From contig CAOKLK010000048.1 of assembly GCA_948469295.1 (NCBI GenBank), positions 1-5,818 of the forward strand: a stretch of DNA of 5,818 bases, written 5' to 3'. A program made the position numbers and the translations under genes. Position 1 is the first letter of the stretch. Every line of letters starts with the position of its first letter. The notes under the pieces were generated by a model. That model searched no databases. It saw only the letters and a list, made by a program, of their open reading frames with translations, and was not told where the DNA came from. This document shows, one piece after another, positions 1-5,818 of this stretch. This stretch comes from an uncultured Mycoplasmatota bacterium (lineage in GTDB: Bacteria > Bacillota_I > Bacilli_A > RF39 > UBA660).

Positions 1-36
1 CTTTTTGACTTAGAATAATTTCTTTTTAACATTGTA

Positions 37-681
37 ATGGATTGTGAACCAATTTATTTTTTCTACAATAACAAAGAATATCGAATAGAATTTTGGAAAG
101 GACAATATGGAATTACAACTGGTGCTGAAATAGGAATTTATATTCGAGATAAAAACTGTAACTTACCAATCAATTACTATCGAAGTGCAACAGATAAAGA
201 ACGTTTAGAAATGAGCTACATTTTATCCAAAAAATGTATTCTATTGAAAAGAAAAGATACAAGTTGGTGGTTAACAGGATTTGACATAGGAATATTCTCT
301 AAACCCAAAAATTTACAACTAAAATCTTGTATTTGTTTTCCAAATTGCGAAATGAAAGATGCTTTTGTAAAAGGTTTATTAAAAGCAGGATATGCTAAAA
401 GTAAAATAGTAGTTTGTGATAACACGGTTTGTTTTGAATTCTGTACACCAAAAAACTACAAATTAAATCACGGTCACAAAATTAGAAAAATAATTGCACA
501 AATGTGTAATTATATAAATTGTTCTATCTATATGTGTTTTACAAGACCTTTTCCCATCACCTTAGATAAACTTACATTTATAAGATTTATGTTTCCACAT
601 CTATTTTGCTTAATTCTAAAATGTAATATTCCAAAAAGAAAAAAGAAAAGATATGATAAGAATAAGAAAAAAATGTCATAG
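37..681 (+). CDS. DUF4474 domain protein, 5'-truncated (possible pseudogene)
   Basis: The 214 residues read from ATG 37 to TAG 679-681. The diagnostic block is at residues 19-35 (FWKGQYGITTGAEIGIY), followed by a WWLTGF segment at 77-82, an FPNCEM segment at 101-106 and a CFTRPF segment at 167-172. From memory these match the DUF4474 family of Firmicutes, whose function is unknown. The C-terminus is very basic (residues 198-212). The start is doubtful. There is no Shine-Dalgarno sequence before ATG 37, and family members continue upstream of the DCEPIYF segment. In the same frame, bases 1-36 encode residues resembling the preceding family segment, but TAA at 16-18 interrupts them. The gene is therefore either a nonsense-broken remnant or a shortened protein starting here. 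The family call is fairly firm; whether the gene is intact is uncertain. Confidence 0.72.
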   Translation: MDCEPIYFFYNNKEYRIEFWKGQYGITTGAEIGIYIRDKNCNLPINYYRSATDKERLEMSYILSKKCILLKRKDTSWWLTGFDIGIFSKPKNLQLKSCICFPNCEMKDAFVKGLLKAGYAKSKIVVCDNTVCFEFCTPKNYKLNHGHKIRKIIAQMCNYINCSIYMCFTRPFPITLDKLTFIRFMFPHLFCLILKCNIPKRKKKRYDKNKKKMS

Positions 682-701
682 AAATTAACCTATGACATTT
701 T
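670..701. terminator. Bidirectional terminator between the DUF4474 gene and the lipoprotein gene
   Basis: A perfect 12-bp inverted repeat pairs 670-681 with 690-701 around an 8-nt loop. On the + strand the stem ends in TTTT followed by C and an AT-rich run. On the - strand it runs into seven T residues (complement of 667-673) and then CTTATT. It sits between convergent genes and includes the last codons and stop of the DUF4474 gene, while the lipoprotein stop lies 6 bp beyond at 708-710. The - strand direction has the better T-tract. Confidence 0.85.
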
Positions 702-707
702 CTTATA

Positions 708-1253
708 TTATTTTAAACTAATGATACTACACTTTTTAGTAGTAAGATTAATAGTTGCACTAAAAACACGTTCCATACTATCAACCCAAATATAACGGTT
801 AGAAGTACTCGTTTTTCCTGCTATTACTCCCTCTACTCCATTAAAATTAGCTACTAACTCTTCATAAGTAAAAGAAGTTCCACTCTCTAATTTTTTCTTC
901 AAATCATTAAAATTTGAAAAATCAACGTCTTCATTCATAATAGATTTTTTATCAATTGTCGCTTGAATAATATTACCAGAATCATAAACTTTTAAAACAA
1001 TACTTTCTTTCTCATTCAACTTCCATTTATATTCTTCAGAATATTCACTTTTTTCCGCGTCAATTCCAATCACTTTATTAATGTCTTCAACGGTATTACT
1101 AACCTCAACTTGTTTAATACAATCTTCTACTTTACAATTTCCTTGTACTACATCTTCATCTGGCTTTTGTTCTACTTCATTAGAAGAACAACCAACCAAA
1201 CAAAAAGTTAATAAAACTACAAAGAAGCCTTGTAAAATGCTTTTTAAATTCAT
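708..1253 (-). CDS. Small lipoprotein with two tandem BLIP/DUF3862-like repeats
   Basis: The 181-residue product starts with a type II signal peptide: a Lys at position 4, a hydrophobic core at 9-18 and the lipobox LVGC at 19-22, so Cys22 should be lipidated and the protein anchored outside the membrane. An acidic linker follows, with a Cys40-x4-Cys45 pair. Two related segments come next, about residues 54-102 and 127-178. Each has a helix ending in a glycine-containing turn, a Tyr-x-Trp strand (YKW 75-77; YIW 154-156) and a strand ending in ATI (98-100; 166-168). This resembles the duplicated fold of BLIP, SmpA/OmlA-like and DUF3862 proteins. The fold assignment is inference and the ligand is unknown. 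The ATG is supported by AGGTGA seven bases upstream. It lies 43 bp after feoB without an intervening terminator, so it could be read with feoAB as well as from its own promoter. Confidence 0.85.
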   Translation of the reverse strand: MNLKSILQGFFVVLLTFCLVGCSSNEVEQKPDEDVVQGNCKVEDCIKQVEVSNTVEDINKVIGIDAEKSEYSEEYKWKLNEKESIVLKVYDSGNIIQATIDKKSIMNEDVDFSNFNDLKKKLESGTSFTYEELVANFNGVEGVIAGKTSTSNRYIWVDSMERVFSATINLTTKKCSIISLK

Positions 1254-1273
1254 AAACTCATCACCTAAAAAAA

Positions 1274-1302
1274 ATTATAACACAAAATATTTTAAATTAA
1301 AA
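1274..1302 (-). promoter_or_regulatory. Extended -10 promoter of the lipoprotein gene
   Basis: On the - strand TATAAT lies at 1279-1274 and is directly preceded by TGT, giving an extended -10 TGTTATAAT. A poor -35 match (TTTTAA, complement of 1297-1302) lies 17 bp upstream and overlaps the feoB stop codon. The AGGTGA ribosome-binding site and ATG follow within 21 bp, leaving a short leader. This suggests the lipoprotein can be expressed independently of feoAB. Confidence 0.6.
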
Positions 1303-3297
1303 ACGAAAAATTATTGTAGTCAAGAAACATAGAAAAAGTCCAATTATTGTTGGCAACCAAAATGCCAATGCTGCCCATTTCCAACTTCGTAATTCTTTTT
1401 TGATGGTCAAAATTGTAGTTGAACAAGGAAAATGGAATAAACATAAAAGAATAAAATTAATTGCAGTAAGAAAAGTCCATCCATGACTTACTAAAACATC
1501 TTTCATCACTACCAAATCATTCATTTCAGTCATACTACCCAAAGATAAGTATCCAAGCATTAAAATAGGAATTACAATTTCATTAGCTGGAAATCCTAAC
1601 AAAAAAGCTAGAAGAATCATTCCATCCAAACCAACAAACAAACCAAAAGGATTCAAAAAATTGGATAAAATAGTTATCATATTGCTTCCAAAAACAGGAA
1701 CATTTGCAAACAAATATATGATCAGTCCAGCTGGAGCTGCAACACTAATTGCCCTTCCAAGAACAAACAAAGTACGATCAAAAATAGAACGAACAATAAC
1801 ACTTCCAATTTGAGGTTTTCGATAAGGAGGAAGTTCTAATGTAAAACTAGAAGGATACCCTTTCAAAATAGTTTTAGATAAAAGATAAGAAACCAAAAAT
1901 GTCATCAAAATTCCAAGTAAAATTATCATAGTTAATGTAAAAGCACTCATAATACTTCCCAAAAAACTATTCGAAAAACCAATTACAAACATAGTTATCA
2001 TAGAAATAATCGCCGGGAAACGTCCATTACAAGGCATAAAAGAATTGGTCAAAATTGCTAAAATTCGCTCTCGCTTTGAATCGATAATTCTTGCACCTAA
2101 CACTCCAACAGCATTACAACCAAGTCCCATACACATAGTAAGAGATTGCTTTCCACAAGCATGACATTTCATAAATGGATAATCTAAATTAAAAGCTATT
2201 CTTGGTAATATTCCTAAATCCTCTAATAAAGTAAAAAGTGGAAAAAAAATAGCCATGGGAGGAAGCATCACCGAAACTACCCAAGTAACCGTTCGATAAA
2301 CTCCAGAAAGTAATAAATCGGTGAGAAAAGAAGGAATTGCCAAGAAATGAAACAAATCAAATAACTTCAATTCAAAAAAATGAAAACAATCAAACAAAAA
2401 ACTACTAGGAATATTTGAAAAATGAATCGTAAGCCATAAAATTCCAAAAAGCATACAAAGCATTATTGGGATTCCTGTTAATTTATTAGTTAAAATTCGA
2501 TCCCATTTTTTCATTGTTTCATTATAATTTTGCTTATGAAAAGTAACAACCAAAGAAGATATTCTTCTAGACTCCATTAAAATTGCACCTACAATATCCT
2601 CTTCTTTATAAACTTTTCGAGAAAATTTTAAAAATCTTTCTACTTTTTCTGTTTTAACTTCTGGTACTTTTTGAAATATCTCATCACCTTTCATGATTTG
2701 AAGTGCAATCCATCTAGGATTATAACGAATTTTTGGAAAATCAGAAGATAAAATTGAAATACAATCCTCTAAATATTTCGGATAAGAAAAAGAATAATAT
2801 GAATCATTAGCAACTTGAATAACTGCATTAAATAATTCATCCAACCCTTCCCTACTCCTTGCACTAGTTCCAATTACTGGAACTCCCAAAATTTTTTCTA
2901 ATTCACATAAATCAATAGAAATTTCTTTCTTTTTAGCTTCATCCATCAAATTAACACAAACTACTACATTCGATAAAATTTCCATAGTTTGTAAAACCAA
3001 ATTCAAACTACGTTCCAAACATACAGCATCACAAACAACAATAGCAACATCATATTCTTCAAAACAAATAAAATCACTTGCGACTTTTTCCTCTAAAGAA
3101 TGATGAATCAAAGAATAAGTTCCAGGTAAATCATAAATGGTCAAAGATACACCTTTCCATTCACACTCTCCAAAAGCATTTTCCACAGTTTTTCCAGGCC
3201 AATTCCCAGTATGCTGATGAAGCCCTGTCAATGCATTAAAAACAGTAGATTTTCCAACATTTGGATTACCTATCAAAGCAACCTTTTTACTCTTCAT
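1297..3297 (-). CDS. feoB: Ferrous iron transporter FeoB
   Basis: This is an inner-membrane Fe(II) permease with an N-terminal GTPase domain. Counted from ATG 3297 (666 residues), the G motifs are complete: G1 GNPNVGKS 10-17, G2 Thr37 in NWPGKT, G3 DLPG 56-59, G4 NLMD 116-119 and G5 TSA 144-146. A helical GDI-like spacer follows. From about residue 277 come at least eight hydrophobic segments with two Gate regions: GLGCN 391-395 with MPCNGRFP 421-428, and GFPANE 568-573. Cysteines 378, 381, 389, 394 and 423 cluster in the first Gate. Length is normal for FeoB forms without a long C-terminal extension. The frame also allows TTG at 3309, but AAGGA would then touch the start; ATG 3297 is 12 bases from it and gives a usual N-terminus. 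It overlaps feoA by 11 bp, so the two are translated as one operon. A role in Mn(II) transport, known for some FeoB paralogues, cannot be excluded. Confidence 0.96.
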   Translation of the reverse strand: MKSKKVALIGNPNVGKSTVFNALTGLHQHTGNWPGKTVENAFGECEWKGVSLTIYDLPGTYSLIHHSLEEKVASDFICFEEYDVAIVVCDAVCLERSLNLVLQTMEILSNVVVCVNLMDEAKKKEISIDLCELEKILGVPVIGTSARSREGLDELFNAVIQVANDSYYSFSYPKYLEDCISILSSDFPKIRYNPRWIALQIMKGDEIFQKVPEVKTEKVERFLKFSRKVYKEEDIVGAILMESRRISSLVVTFHKQNYNETMKKWDRILTNKLTGIPIMLCMLFGILWLTIHFSNIPSSFLFDCFHFFELKLFDLFHFLAIPSFLTDLLLSGVYRTVTWVVSVMLPPMAIFFPLFTLLEDLGILPRIAFNLDYPFMKCHACGKQSLTMCMGLGCNAVGVLGARIIDSKRERILAILTNSFMPCNGRFPAIISMITMFVIGFSNSFLGSIMSAFTLTMIILLGILMTFLVSYLLSKTILKGYPSSFTLELPPYRKPQIGSVIVRSIFDRTLFVLGRAISVAAPAGLIIYLFANVPVFGSNMITILSNFLNPFGLFVGLDGMILLAFLLGFPANEIVIPILMLGYLSLGSMTEMNDLVVMKDVLVSHGWTFLTAINFILLCLFHFPCSTTILTIKKELRSWKWAALAFWLPTIIGLFLCFLTTIIFRF

Positions 3298-3514
3298 AAC
3301 TAATTTCAATCCTTTCTGCCATATCTCTACGAAGAGCTAAAAACGCTCCCCCTACTCGATATAAAATAGGACTTTTAAAAGGACTCTCCAAAACACATTC
3401 TATTCTAGTACCTTTAAAAAAACCCAAATCATATAACCTTCTTTTCATATCATTATCCAAAAGAATCTTAGAAATATAAGCACTTTCCTGAATTTTTAGA
3501 TCGGTAAGAACCAT
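3287..3514 (-). CDS. feoA: Ferrous iron transport protein FeoA
   Basis: This is a 75-residue cytoplasmic SH3-like protein, normal in length for FeoA, that works with FeoB in Fe(II) import, probably by modulating FeoB. The typical pattern is present: a helix ending in RRLYDLGF at 25-32, the turn KGTRIECV at 34-41, and the closing strand and helix AFLALRRDMAERI at 57-69. The start at ATG 3514 is preceded by AGGGGG seven bases upstream, a strong ribosome-binding site. The stop TAA lies inside the first codons of feoB, and the feoB ribosome-binding site is within feoA, which implies translational coupling. It is the first gene of the operon and is divergent from the unknown 294-residue gene. Confidence 0.93.
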   Translation of the reverse strand: MVLTDLKIQESAYISKILLDNDMKRRLYDLGFFKGTRIECVLESPFKSPILYRVGGAFLALRRDMAERIEISYEE

Positions 3515-3535
3515 GTAAAAACCCCCTAAACATAT

Positions 3536-3552
3536 ACCTATAGATAACCTAT
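3536..3552 (-). repeat. Direct repeat ATAGGT x2, possible operator of feoAB
   Basis: On the - strand ATAGGT occurs twice, at 3552-3547 and 3541-3536, 11 bp apart from start to start, so on the same face of the helix. Each is extended by similar AT-rich bases. The upstream copy, in the context ATAGGTTATC, resembles one half of a DtxR/IdeR-type box, but the second copy is in direct rather than inverted orientation. The site is 22-38 bp before the feoA start. The repeat is directly seen; the regulatory role is a guess. Confidence 0.35.
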
Positions 3553-3588
3553 GCCAAAGAAAAAAATATGTGAAAAATCAAAAAAAGC

Positions 3589-3616
3589 TTCCATTTTCTA
3601 AAAATAGTGCTATAAT
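3589..3616 (+). promoter_or_regulatory. Extended -10 promoter of the 294-aa gene
   Basis: TATAAT at 3611-3616 is preceded by TGC, forming the extended -10 TGCTATAAT. The -35 region is poor: TTCCAT at 3589-3594 with a 16-bp spacer. Transcription should start near 3623. AAAGGGG at 3634-3640 is a strong ribosome-binding site six bases before ATG 3647. Confidence 0.7.
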
Positions 3617-3646
3617 AACAAACATCAAAAAGAAAAGGGGATTTTT

Positions 3647-4531
3647 ATGATAAAAAATCATGAATTGTTTTTCACAGAAAAACAAATAAAAAAAATTTTA
3701 TTCCAAAACGACTCAGAAGGAGAAATATTAGAAGATTTTCCAGCTTTATTTGACTTAAGTATTATCGATCTTTACGGTTTGTCAGAAATGCAAAAACTAC
3801 AATTACTAAAAAAACTTTCAAACTTAAAAACAAAAGCAAATCATGAAACATTATATAAAAAACAAGCTTTTTTACAAAATCGCACCATTCAAAAACAATT
3901 TCTTTTATTGTATTTAAATAAACTATCAGAAAATAAAATTCAAGAGTTAGGAAAATTATTAAAAATAAATGATGATCCAACAAATCAAGATAAACAAACT
4001 ATCGAAAACAAAATTTATTACACTTTCTTCCCTGTAATAACACCAGCACAAACAATAAAACAACAAACTTTAAACACTCAAATAACGCCTAAACAACAGA
4101 AAAAAGAAGAACTACCTAGTTTAAATCCTGAAATTCAAAAAATTTTAGAACAAGAAGATCTGGAAAAGAAAACAAACAACAAAAGATATCAACAAGAAAT
4201 AACAGAAATGACAGAAGAAGAATTATTAGTTCATCTACAAAAACTATTATTTATGCGAAAAATGAGAGAAAGAGAATTATTTCCAATCATAGATGAATTA
4301 GATCGTAAAATAGAAGCGCACTCTCAAGTATTAAAATATGTTATTAATACAAAAACATTATACAAAATCTTAAAAAACCAATTAACTAATTTAAAAGAAA
4401 GAAGAGCTTTAGCAATAAATATGTTTTCTATCTTTCTAGATTCTGACCAAGAATATCAAAAAATACAAAAAGAACTACATTACTTAAATCGTGTCATAAA
4501 AAAAAGAACAAAAAAGAACTCTAATTTTTAG
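3647..4531 (+). CDS. Hypothetical charged alpha-helical protein
   Basis: I do not recognise this 294-residue protein. It has no signal peptide and no membrane segment, and it contains neither cysteine nor tryptophan; it is very rich in Lys, Gln, Glu, Leu and Ile. The N-terminal part (about 1-125) reads as a mixed helical domain. A Thr/Gln/Pro-rich linker follows at about 131-160. The C-terminal part (about 161-290) is almost continuous amphipathic helix, likely coiled coil, ending in the basic KKRTKK at 285-290. It looks cytosolic and may be a scaffold or partner-binding protein, but no catalytic motif is visible. The start is firm because of the strong ribosome-binding site and promoter. The gene is transcribed alone and overlaps the TtcA-like gene tail to tail by 11 bp. 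Base composition matches its neighbours, so nothing suggests recent transfer. Confidence 0.85.
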   Translation: MIKNHELFFTEKQIKKILFQNDSEGEILEDFPALFDLSIIDLYGLSEMQKLQLLKKLSNLKTKANHETLYKKQAFLQNRTIQKQFLLLYLNKLSENKIQELGKLLKINDDPTNQDKQTIENKIYYTFFPVITPAQTIKQQTLNTQITPKQQKKEELPSLNPEIQKILEQEDLEKKTNNKRYQQEITEMTEEELLVHLQKLLFMRKMRERELFPIIDELDRKIEAHSQVLKYVINTKTLYKILKNQLTNLKERRALAINMFSIFLDSDQEYQKIQKELHYLNRVIKKRTKKNSNF

Positions 4532-4563
4532 AATCATATTGATCTAAAAAATGAGTTCTTTTT
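4511..4563. terminator. Bidirectional terminator over two overlapping gene ends
   Basis: A perfect 11-bp outer stem pairs 4511-4521 with 4553-4563 (AAAAAGAACTC against GAGTTCTTTTT). The interior can pair further: ATTTTTAGA at 4524-4532 with TCTAAAAAAT at 4543-4552 around one bulged A, giving a long hairpin. T-rich tracts follow on both strands. It covers the last codons of both the 294-aa gene and the TtcA-like gene, whose stop codons are at 4529-4531 and 4523-4521. Confidence 0.8.
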
Positions 4564-5351
4564 CCATCTTTATGATAAGAAATGACACAATTTAAATTAA
4601 CATTTTCAACACTTTTAAAAATATTCTGGACAATATAAGGACTATTTCTCCGTAACGAACAAATAAGTTCTTTCATTTCCTTTCTTTTACTAGTATTTTC
4701 ATAATTTTCATTTTTTTCTGTAAAACGACAAGCACAATTAATAAACTGTAATTGATTATAAGTACACCATTTCTTAATGCTTTCTTCATGTACTAGATAC
4801 ATGGGCCGAATAAGTTCCACCCCTTCAAAATGATCACTATAAAGCTTTGGCATCATAGTTTTTATTTCTCCACCATAAAACATAGATAAAAGAGTCGTTT
4901 CTATAACATCATCAAAATGATGTGCTAAAGCTATTTTGTTACATCCTAAATTTTTCGCAAATTGATATAAATACCCTCTTCTCATTCTAGCACACAAATA
5001 ACAAGGATGATCAGAATTAACTTGATCAACAACCGAAAAAATATCAGACGGAAATACTTGAATAGATATTCCCAAAATTTGAGCATTTTCATAAATTCTT
5101 TTTAAATTCTCTTTTGTATATCCTGGATCCATGACTACAAATTCTAAATCAAAAACCATTTTTCCATGCTTTTTAATTTCTTGAAAACATTTTGCCATCA
5201 AAAAAGAATCTTTTCCTCCAGAAATACAAACACAAATCTTATCATGTTCTTTTATTAACTGATAATCATTAATTGCTTGAACAAATTTTTGCCAGATTTC
5301 TTTTCGAAACTTTTTAATAATACTTTTTTCAATTAAAATTTGTCGTTCCAT
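4521..5351 (-). CDS. TtcA-like PP-loop tRNA thiolation enzyme
   Basis: Counted from ATG 5351 (276 residues), the ATP-pyrophosphatase P-loop SGGKDS is at 44-49, with the conserved MDPGY at 74-78, an HHFDD motif at 144-148 and RP at 182-183. CYLC at 117-120, followed by ARMRRG, provides two of the cysteines that hold the [4Fe-4S] cluster in TtcA. The NCAC segment supplies Cys206 and Cys208 as the third-ligand candidates. TtcA adenylates and thiolates cytidine 32 of certain tRNAs; for this Gram-positive branch the tRNA target is inferred, so no gene symbol is given. Another PP-loop substrate is possible. The frame is open to 5417, but the added 22 residues come from a terminator T-tract and promoter; ATG 5351 has AGGTGA four bases upstream and an extended -10 promoter. 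It is transcribed alone. Confidence 0.9.
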   Translation of the reverse strand: MERQILIEKSIIKKFRKEIWQKFVQAINDYQLIKEHDKICVCISGGKDSFLMAKCFQEIKKHGKMVFDLEFVVMDPGYTKENLKRIYENAQILGISIQVFPSDIFSVVDQVNSDHPCYLCARMRRGYLYQFAKNLGCNKIALAHHFDDVIETTLLSMFYGGEIKTMMPKLYSDHFEGVELIRPMYLVHEESIKKWCTYNQLQFINCACRFTEKNENYENTSKRKEMKELICSLRRNSPYIVQNIFKSVENVNLNCVISYHKDGKRTHFLDQYDSKN

Positions 5352-5373
5352 TAAATCACCTATAATGGAAATT

Positions 5374-5402
5374 ATTATAACAAACGAAAAAAAAGAAAAC
5401 AA
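5374..5402 (-). promoter_or_regulatory. Extended -10 promoter of the TtcA-like gene
   Basis: TATAAT at 5379-5374 on the - strand is preceded by TGT (TGTTATAAT). TTGTTT, the complement of 5397-5402, is a partial -35 at a 17-bp spacing. The promoter lies in the T-rich tail of the upstream terminator and fixes the gene start at ATG 5351, since the longer reading frame would begin upstream of the transcription start. Confidence 0.65.
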
Positions 5403-5426
5403 TAGAAAAGAATCCATTTTGGATTC

Positions 5427-5428
<2 letters not shown>
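5396..5428 (-). terminator. Terminator of the collagen-like gene
   Basis: A perfect 9-bp stem pairs 5420-5428 with 5408-5416 around a 3-nt loop. On the - strand it is followed by an interrupted T-rich tract (TTCTATTGTTTT). The hairpin begins inside the TAA stop codon of the collagen-like gene. It separates that gene from the TtcA-like gene downstream. Confidence 0.75.

Positions 5429-5818
<390 letters not shown>

Larger units (their letters stand above)
3515..3646. promoter_or_regulatory. Divergent control region between feoA and the 294-aa gene
   Basis: These 132 bp separate two divergently transcribed genes. The right half holds a clear + strand promoter, listed separately. The left half must serve feoAB, but no good promoter stands out. 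A TTGGCA (complement of 3552-3557) is followed after 17 bp by TATGTT, which would start the RNA inside the ribosome-binding site and is therefore unlikely. A TTCACA further upstream has only a weak -10 partner. Two ATAGGT repeats lie here, making this the natural place for an iron-responsive operator. That role is inference. Confidence 0.45.

Noticed and set aside
216..425. A 69-residue - strand frame
   Set aside because: It is antisense to the DUF4474 domain with no promoter or ribosome-binding site; the + strand frame carries the family motifs.
1081..1332. An 83-residue + strand frame
   Set aside because: It lies antisense to the lipoprotein signal region and the feoB end, is Ser/Thr/Lys-rich without a ribosome-binding site, and is explained by the opposite gene.
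3298..3309. TTG 3309 as the feoB start
   Set aside because: AAGGA would directly abut the TTG, leaving no spacing, whereas ATG 3297 gives the usual short N-terminus before the G1 motif.
3531..3553. A palindromic operator (CATA...TATG) before feoA
   Set aside because: Only the outer four bases on each side are inverted; the interior does not pair. The direct repeat describes the site better.
3762..3983. A 73-residue hydrophobic - strand frame
   Set aside because: It is the reverse of a Lys-rich coding stretch of the 294-aa gene; A-rich sense codons appear as Phe/Leu codons in antisense.
5352..5417. A 22-residue hydrophobic N-terminal extension of the TtcA-like protein
   Set aside because: It looks like a membrane segment but is the translation of the terminator T-tract and the -10/-35 region. 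The ribosome-binding site and promoter point to ATG 5351.

Overview
This is an AT-rich window. Genes are tightly packed, ribosome-binding sites are strong AGG/GGGG types, and three recognisable promoters share the extended -10 TGnTATAAT. FeoAB, a lipoprotein with a Gram-positive-style lipobox, a DUF4474 protein and a Gly-X-Thr collagen-like protein together suggest a low-GC Firmicute, probably a gut Bacilli or Clostridia lineage. The genus cannot be fixed from this sequence. All visible stop codons are TAA or TAG, and nothing requires a non-standard genetic code.

Layout: (1) positions 1-681, + strand, hold the C-terminal part of a DUF4474 protein. Its family resemblance seems to continue upstream through an in-frame TAA, so it may be a broken gene. 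(2) Positions 708-3514, - strand, hold a ferrous-iron uptake pair, feoA then feoB, overlapping by 11 bp. They are followed by a small lipoprotein with two related repeats and its own promoter. (3) Positions 3515-3646 are a divergent control region. It carries a clear promoter for a + strand gene and two direct repeats one helical turn apart in front of feoA. (4) Positions 3647-4531, + strand, encode a 294-residue charged, helical, cysteine-free protein that I do not recognise. (5) Positions 4521-5351, - strand, encode a TtcA-like PP-loop tRNA thiolation enzyme that overlaps the previous gene tail to tail by 11 bp. (6) Positions 5427-5818, - strand, hold the C-terminal end of a collagen-like protein: 28 Gly-X-Y triplets with a 54-bp higher-order repeat, then a 36-residue module and a short collagen cap. 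The gene runs off the right edge.

FeoA and FeoB form the cytoplasmic and membrane parts of Fe(II) import. The TtcA-like enzyme probably carries an iron-sulfur cluster and so would consume iron, but nothing here shows co-regulation. The lipoprotein and the collagen-like protein are the predicted surface products. All three terminators overlap a stop codon, so little sequence is spent between genes. No stretch above 300 bases lacks a gene, and I saw no RNA gene, insertion sequence, CRISPR array or attachment site.
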